A stretch of 21,329 nucleotides of DNA, from the IMG/VR virus record IMGVR_UViG_3300044641_005835, positions 1 through 21,329 of that record. One strand, given 5' to 3'. This stretch comes from a virus. Each line of letters opens with the position of its first letter. Positions within the stretch are counted from its first letter, which is position 1. Under the pieces are notes generated by a model. It searched no databases. It was given only the letters and a program-made list of their open reading frames with translations, and was not told the DNA's origin. The position numbers and the translations under genes were made by a program. Below are positions 17,581 through 21,329 of the stretch, piece by piece.

Positions 17581-20009
17581 TAGGATGAACATCCAAAACA
17601 TTCAAAATCAGAATTTGTTGGTTTTGGTGGTAAATTCATATCGTTATAATTAATTGTCGGGGTTTCAATTTTAACTTTAGGTTGTTGTATTTTTGATACA
17701 TCGACCGCTAAGTGTTTAGCTCCTGTTGAAATAGCTTTAGTTCTTACATAGTAACACAAAGTTTTCAAACCTCTTTCCCAAGAGTGAAAGTGTGACGATG
17801 TAATTTTAGATAAAGTTGGGTTACCCATATAGATATTCATTGACTGTGATTGGTCGATGAATGGTGCTCTATCTGCAGCCATATCAATTAGTTGTTTCTG
17901 TGAAATCTCCCAAATTGTTTTATACTTAGGAATTAAGTGTTCAATTCTTTTTACCTTTTTCAAATAGTTCTTGTCTTCAGGGTCCAAGTAATTATTGAAA
18001 TTAATGTTTTGAATTGACCCTTCATTAATGATGATTTCATTTTTCAAATCTTCAGACCAAATACCAATTTTTTCAAAGTCATTGATGAGGTATTTGTTTA
18101 CAATCATAATTTCTCCACCTACAACTCGTCTGTTAAATATCGCTGAGTGTGCAGGTTCTGTCATTTCGTATGAACCTGTGATTTTTGCTGAAGAAGCTAC
18201 CGGCATTTGAGCGGTAAATAATGAATTACAGACACCATAATCAGAAACACTTTTCTTTAATTTGTTCCAATCCCACATTCCTGAAAGTTCCATTTCATTA
18301 ACATTCCACATATCAAATTGGAAAATACCTTTTGACATTGGTGACCCGTTAAAGAACTCATAAGGTTTGTACTTACCATCCATACATAATGTGTTACTTT
18401 CTGTAATTGCCGCATAATAGATAGTTTCAAAAATGTCTTTATTTAATTTTTTTGCCTCGTCAGATGTGAAGGTGTAATCCATTAAATAGAATACATCGGC
18501 TAAACCTTGTGTTCCAATAGCAATCGCTCTTTGTTCCAATCCACCTCTACGTCCCTTCTCAGTTGAGTAGTTATTAATATCAACGACTTTATTTAATGAC
18601 CTTACAACTTTACGTGTTTCTTCATATAATAAGTTGAAATCAAACTCACCATCTTTTACGAAGTTTTTCAAAACCATAGATGATAGAGTGCAAATAGCAG
18701 TAGTCTTCTCATCTGTATATTGGTAAATTTCATTACACAAGTTAGATTGTTTAATTACCCCAATATTTTGGTGGTTAGTTTTTCTATTAGCGTTATCCTT
18801 AGAACATAAATAAGGAACACCTGTTTCAACTTGTGATTCAACAATTTTAGTCCAAATGTCTTGTGCCTTAACTTTTTTACCAAGACCCATACTAACTGCT
18901 GTGTTATATACTTCTTCGTATTCTTCACCATAACATTCTTGTAAGGCTTTTAATCCTACTCTTTTAATGTCATTAGGACAGAACAAATACCAATCAGCAT
19001 TATTTTTAACCGCCTTCATAAAATTATCAGGAATCCAAAGTGCAGTAAATAAATCACGCGCTCTCAGTTCTTCTGCTCCTGTGTTCTTTTTAATATCTAA
19101 TAAGTCAAAGATATCTTTGTGCCATGGTTCAAGATAGATTGCGGCACTACCTGGTCTACGACCTTGTTGATTAAAGAATCTAAGTGATTCGTTTACAATT
19201 TTTAAGTATTTCAAAAGTCCACCCGCATATCCACCTGAAGTTGAAATTCTACTTTCTTTACTACGGATATTAGACATTGAAAGTCCGATACCCGCGGCGT
19301 CTGAAGAGAATGTTGAAATGTCTCTTAAAGTACCTAATAATCCTTCTCTTGAATCTGAATCATTATAATGTAATACACAAGATGCTAATTGTGGAACTTT
19401 TGTACCGGAGTTAATCATGATAGGTGTTGCCTTGGAGATTAGTTGATTTGATAAAGAACTATAATATTCTTTAGCTTGTTCCAACGTATCTGTAACCCAC
19501 AACGCAACTCTCATATACATATGTTGTGGTCTTTCAACAACCTGTCCGCTCGGTCTTTTTAACAAGTACATTTCTTGTAGAGACCTCCAAGCAAAATAAT
19601 CAAAGTTATAATCATTTTCATGATTGATAATAGAGTCAATGTTTTCTTCACCGTATTGATTTATTTTGTTCATCAACTCTTCGTGGATGATACCATCACC
19701 GTGTAATACTTTCATGGTATCACAAAAACTATCTGAAGTTTCTTTATGATAAGATGAAATGGCTACTGAAGAAGCGAGTCTTGAGTAGTCGTGGTGACTA
19801 CCGGTATATGCCGCAGCTATTTCATAAATCAACTTATCCAACTCCTTAGTAGTAACTTTACCTTCTGTTGGTACAGAAGTAATAACTTTGATGAAAATCT
19901 CATCAGAGTTAACACTTAATCCTTTTGCGGAGCGCTTTACACGGTTGTAAATTTTCTGTGGGTTAAATGCCACAAGGTCTCCATTTCTTTTAATTATTTT
20001 TAATGACAT
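17580..20009 (-). CDS. nrdA: Class Ia ribonucleoside-diphosphate reductase, alpha (large) subunit
   Basis: The protein reduces NDPs to dNDPs together with NrdB in the cytoplasm, feeding phage DNA synthesis. It has 809 residues. An N-terminal ATP-cone (about 1-92, starting IIKRNGDLVAFNPQKIY) indicates allosteric activity control. Active-site residues are all present: C211 (LASCVL) and C440 (AICTLSS) as the redox pair, and N423, C425 and E427 in SNLCNEI as the radical site. Y753 and Y754 (LCYYVRT) fit the radical-transfer tyrosines. The C211-C425 spacing of 214 equals that of E. coli NrdA (C225-C439). The shuttle cysteines at the C-terminus form C804-F-G-C807, a CxxC tail like eukaryotic-type large subunits rather than the wider E. 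coli spacing. No intron or intein interrupts it. It starts 10 bases after nrdB and ends at a strong terminator. Confidence 0.97.
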   Translation of the reverse strand: MSLKIIKRNGDLVAFNPQKIYNRVKRSAKGLSVNSDEIFIKVITSVPTEGKVTTKELDKLIYEIAAAYTGSHHDYSRLASSVAISSYHKETSDSFCDTMKVLHGDGIIHEELMNKINQYGEENIDSIINHENDYNFDYFAWRSLQEMYLLKRPSGQVVERPQHMYMRVALWVTDTLEQAKEYYSSLSNQLISKATPIMINSGTKVPQLASCVLHYNDSDSREGLLGTLRDISTFSSDAAGIGLSMSNIRSKESRISTSGGYAGGLLKYLKIVNESLRFFNQQGRRPGSAAIYLEPWHKDIFDLLDIKKNTGAEELRARDLFTALWIPDNFMKAVKNNADWYLFCPNDIKRVGLKALQECYGEEYEEVYNTAVSMGLGKKVKAQDIWTKIVESQVETGVPYLCSKDNANRKTNHQNIGVIKQSNLCNEIYQYTDEKTTAICTLSSMVLKNFVKDGEFDFNLLYEETRKVVRSLNKVVDINNYSTEKGRRGGLEQRAIAIGTQGLADVFYLMDYTFTSDEAKKLNKDIFETIYYAAITESNTLCMDGKYKPYEFFNGSPMSKGIFQFDMWNVNEMELSGMWDWNKLKKSVSDYGVCNSLFTAQMPVASSAKITGSYEMTEPAHSAIFNRRVVGGEIMIVNKYLINDFEKIGIWSEDLKNEIIINEGSIQNINFNNYLDPEDKNYLKKVKRIEHLIPKYKTIWEISQKQLIDMAADRAPFIDQSQSMNIYMGNPTLSKITSSHFHSWERGLKTLCYYVRTKAISTGAKHLAVDVSKIQQPKVKIETPTINYNDMNLPPKPTNSDFECFGCSS

Positions 20010-20019
20010 ATTATAAAAT

Positions 20020-20967
20020 TTAAAAATCGTCTGTGAATGTTATAGTTTCGTTTAACTTTGCTTTTTGGTATTCCATCGTTCTTGACTCAAAGAAATTACC
20101 TTTTGTTTCAACCGCAATTTGTTCCATGAACTTGAATGGTTGCTCTACATTAAATTCTTTACTACATCCCATCTTAACCAACAATCCGTCAACAACAAAC
20201 TCCAAATATTGTTTCATTAAGTTTGAGTTCATACCTATTAAAGATACAGGAAGTGATTCGGTGATGAATTCTTTTTCAATTTCCAACGCTGAAAGTAAAA
20301 TTTCTTTAATACGTTTTTCTGATGGTCTTTCTTCCAGATGGTTATTTAACAAGTGAATCGCAAAATCACAGTGTAAGTTTTCATCTTTAAAGATAAGTGA
20401 ATTAGCATTACATAGTCCTTGCATGATACCTCTTGATTTCATCCAAAAAATAGAACAGAATGAACCTGAAAAGAAAATACCTTCAACTGCAGCAAATGCT
20501 ACTAATCTTTCTGCGAACGAAGCCTTTTCAATCCACTCTAACGCCCATTTAGCTTTCTTTTGAACCGCAGGTAGTCTATCAATAGCATTGAAACACTCGT
20601 CCTTTTCTTTAGCGTTTGAGATGTATGTATCAATCAATAATGAATACATTAATGAGTGAATATTTTCCATAGCTAATTGAATTCCGTAGAAAAACTTAGC
20701 CTCAGGATATTGTACTTCACGATAGAAGTTTTCAGCCAAATTTTCATTTACAATACCATCTGATGCTGCGAAAAACGACAATACGTTCTTGATAAAGAAT
20801 TTTTCATTGTCTGTTAAATTTTCCCAATCTCTGATGTCATTTGTTAAATCGACTTCTTCTGCCGTCCAAAATGCGGCTTGGTGTTGTTTGTAAAATTCCC
20901 ATATATCATTGTGTTCAATAGGGAAGATGACGAACCGACCAGGATTTTCTGTTAATATTTTTTCCAT
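20020..20967 (-). CDS. nrdB: Class Ia ribonucleoside-diphosphate reductase, beta (small) subunit
   Basis: This ferritin-like subunit holds the di-iron centre and tyrosyl radical used by NrdA. It has 315 residues. Metal ligands are visible and spaced as in the family: D70 ([10 protein letters not shown]), E101 and H104 (MENIHSLMY), E162 (VEGIFF), and E196 and H199 (KDENLH). Y108 is the radical tyrosine, seven residues after E101. The C-terminal tail ends FTDDF, the acidic/aromatic type that docks into the large subunit. Sequence style ([27 protein letters not shown]) is that of the eukaryotic/Bacteroidota-like branch rather than E. coli NrdB. It is transcribed before nrdA, the reverse of the T4 order, and starts 14 bases after the helicase stop. 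There is no Shine-Dalgarno box; the leader is all A/T. Confidence 0.97.
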   Translation of the reverse strand: MEKILTENPGRFVIFPIEHNDIWEFYKQHQAAFWTAEEVDLTNDIRDWENLTDNEKFFIKNVLSFFAASDGIVNENLAENFYREVQYPEAKFFYGIQLAMENIHSLMYSLLIDTYISNAKEKDECFNAIDRLPAVQKKAKWALEWIEKASFAERLVAFAAVEGIFFSGSFCSIFWMKSRGIMQGLCNANSLIFKDENLHCDFAIHLLNNHLEERPSEKRIKEILLSALEIEKEFITESLPVSLIGMNSNLMKQYLEFVVDGLLVKMGCSKEFNVEQPFKFMEQIAVETKGNFFESRTMEYQKAKLNETITFTDDF

Positions 20968-20981
20968 AATTTTTAATTAAT

Positions 20982-21329
20982 TTAAGATTGTTGTTCTTTT
21001 TGCTTTTTCTTTTCTAAAAGCTCTTTGATTCTATTTCTGTTTCTATCTTCTTTCTGTTCTTCCAAACCTAAGAAAGTAACACTTTGTTCTGTATCTATTT
21101 CAAGCATTGCGTTGTCAAATTTACAATTTTCAAACACAATACCGTCTTTTCCGATTCTTGATTTTGTAATTGCTATGGTTGCCAAGTTCATTTCTTTTTG
21201 TTGTAATGATTTAGCAATCGTAATGATTACGTGACCAACTTGAGCCTTTTTAATTGACCCACCCATTTGGTCTGTCGTAACAACATCTGACGATATTGAA
21301 TTACGATTTCCTTGTGTTGCTGTCCAACC
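20982..21329 (-). CDS. Replicative DNA helicase, DnaB/gp41-like, C-terminal end (5' end outside window)
   Basis: The frame is open to the right edge, giving 115 residues of C-terminus; the ATG at 21266 is internal, because good homologous-looking sequence continues upstream of it (GWTATQGNRNSISSDVVTTD). The segment WTATQGNR followed by GGSIKKAQVGHVIITIAKS and then ATIAITKSRIGKDGIVFE matches the end of the RecA-like motor domain of DnaB-family helicases: the residues after the Walker B strand, the DNA-facing loop and the closing strands. A highly charged tail (EEQKEDRNRNR ... KKKQKEQQS) follows. This would unwind DNA ahead of the phage polymerase, as T4 gp41 does. It is cotranscribed with nrdB and nrdA, which supply dNTPs. 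The Walker A motif lies outside the window, so another RecA-fold ATPase is not fully excluded. Confidence 0.72.
   Translation of the reverse strand, partial: GWTATQGNRNSISSDVVTTDQMGGSIKKAQVGHVIITIAKSLQQKEMNLATIAITKSRIGKDGIVFENCKFDNAMLEIDTEQSVTFLGLEEQKEDRNRNRIKELLEKKKQKEQQS

Noticed and set aside
20033-20356. Plus-strand open frame of 107 codons opposite nrdB
   Set aside because: It lies entirely within the well-supported nrdB gene on the other strand, like all other plus-strand frames here; none has a plausible protein or its own leader.
21025-21266. A separate 94-residue gene starting at 21266
   Set aside because: The frame stays open upstream to the window edge and the added residues continue the helicase motif, so this ATG is an internal methionine.
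1-21329. Defence system, toxin-antitoxin, integrase, tRNA or reverse transcriptase
   Set aside because: No frame or sequence supports any of these; the window is fully explained by replication, RNR and virion genes.

Overview
The window is AT-rich, every gene lies on the minus strand, and the genes are packed almost end to end. It reads as part of a large contractile-tailed, T4-type (myovirus-like) phage genome. The anchors are homologues of T4 baseplate wedge proteins gp25 and gp6, side by side in transcription order. Upstream of them are a class Ia ribonucleotide reductase pair and the C-terminal end of a DnaB-type helicase. The host is probably a member of the Bacteroidota. Three things support this: none of the eleven visible start codons has a Shine-Dalgarno-like purine box; several leaders are A-rich; and one virion protein carries an array of SprB-like modules, a repeat family typical of Bacteroidota surface adhesins. 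The host call is inference.

Layout in transcription order, right to left. (1) 21329-17580 is a nucleotide-metabolism and replication block: helicase C-terminus (cut by the window edge), nrdB, nrdA. It is closed by a strong intrinsic terminator at 17541-17569. (2) 17494-15190 holds gp25-like and gp6-like baseplate wedge genes. (3) 15115-6523 holds a 1622-residue protein in the position of T4 gp7, then 583-, 281- and 380-residue proteins. The 380-residue protein has a PKD domain. These genes overlap by 1-8 bases. (4) 6491-1 holds a 302-residue protein, an 1119-residue protein with a (Pro-Thr)n linker, and a protein of at least 738 residues built of about seven SprB-like modules that runs off the left edge.

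The three structural blocks are separated by the only gaps longer than 20 bases (85, 74 and 31 bases). Each of these gaps contains the same 10-base element, AACTATTTAT on the minus strand. This is the best candidate here for an undescribed phage regulatory signal. The RNR genes would supply dNTPs for the helicase-driven replisome. The rest of the window would build the baseplate and its host-contacting appendages. Most proteins between gp6 and the SprB-like protein have no family I can name and are described only by what is visible. I saw no tRNA, CRISPR array, insertion sequence, integrase or defence system. No stretch over 300 bases lacks a gene.
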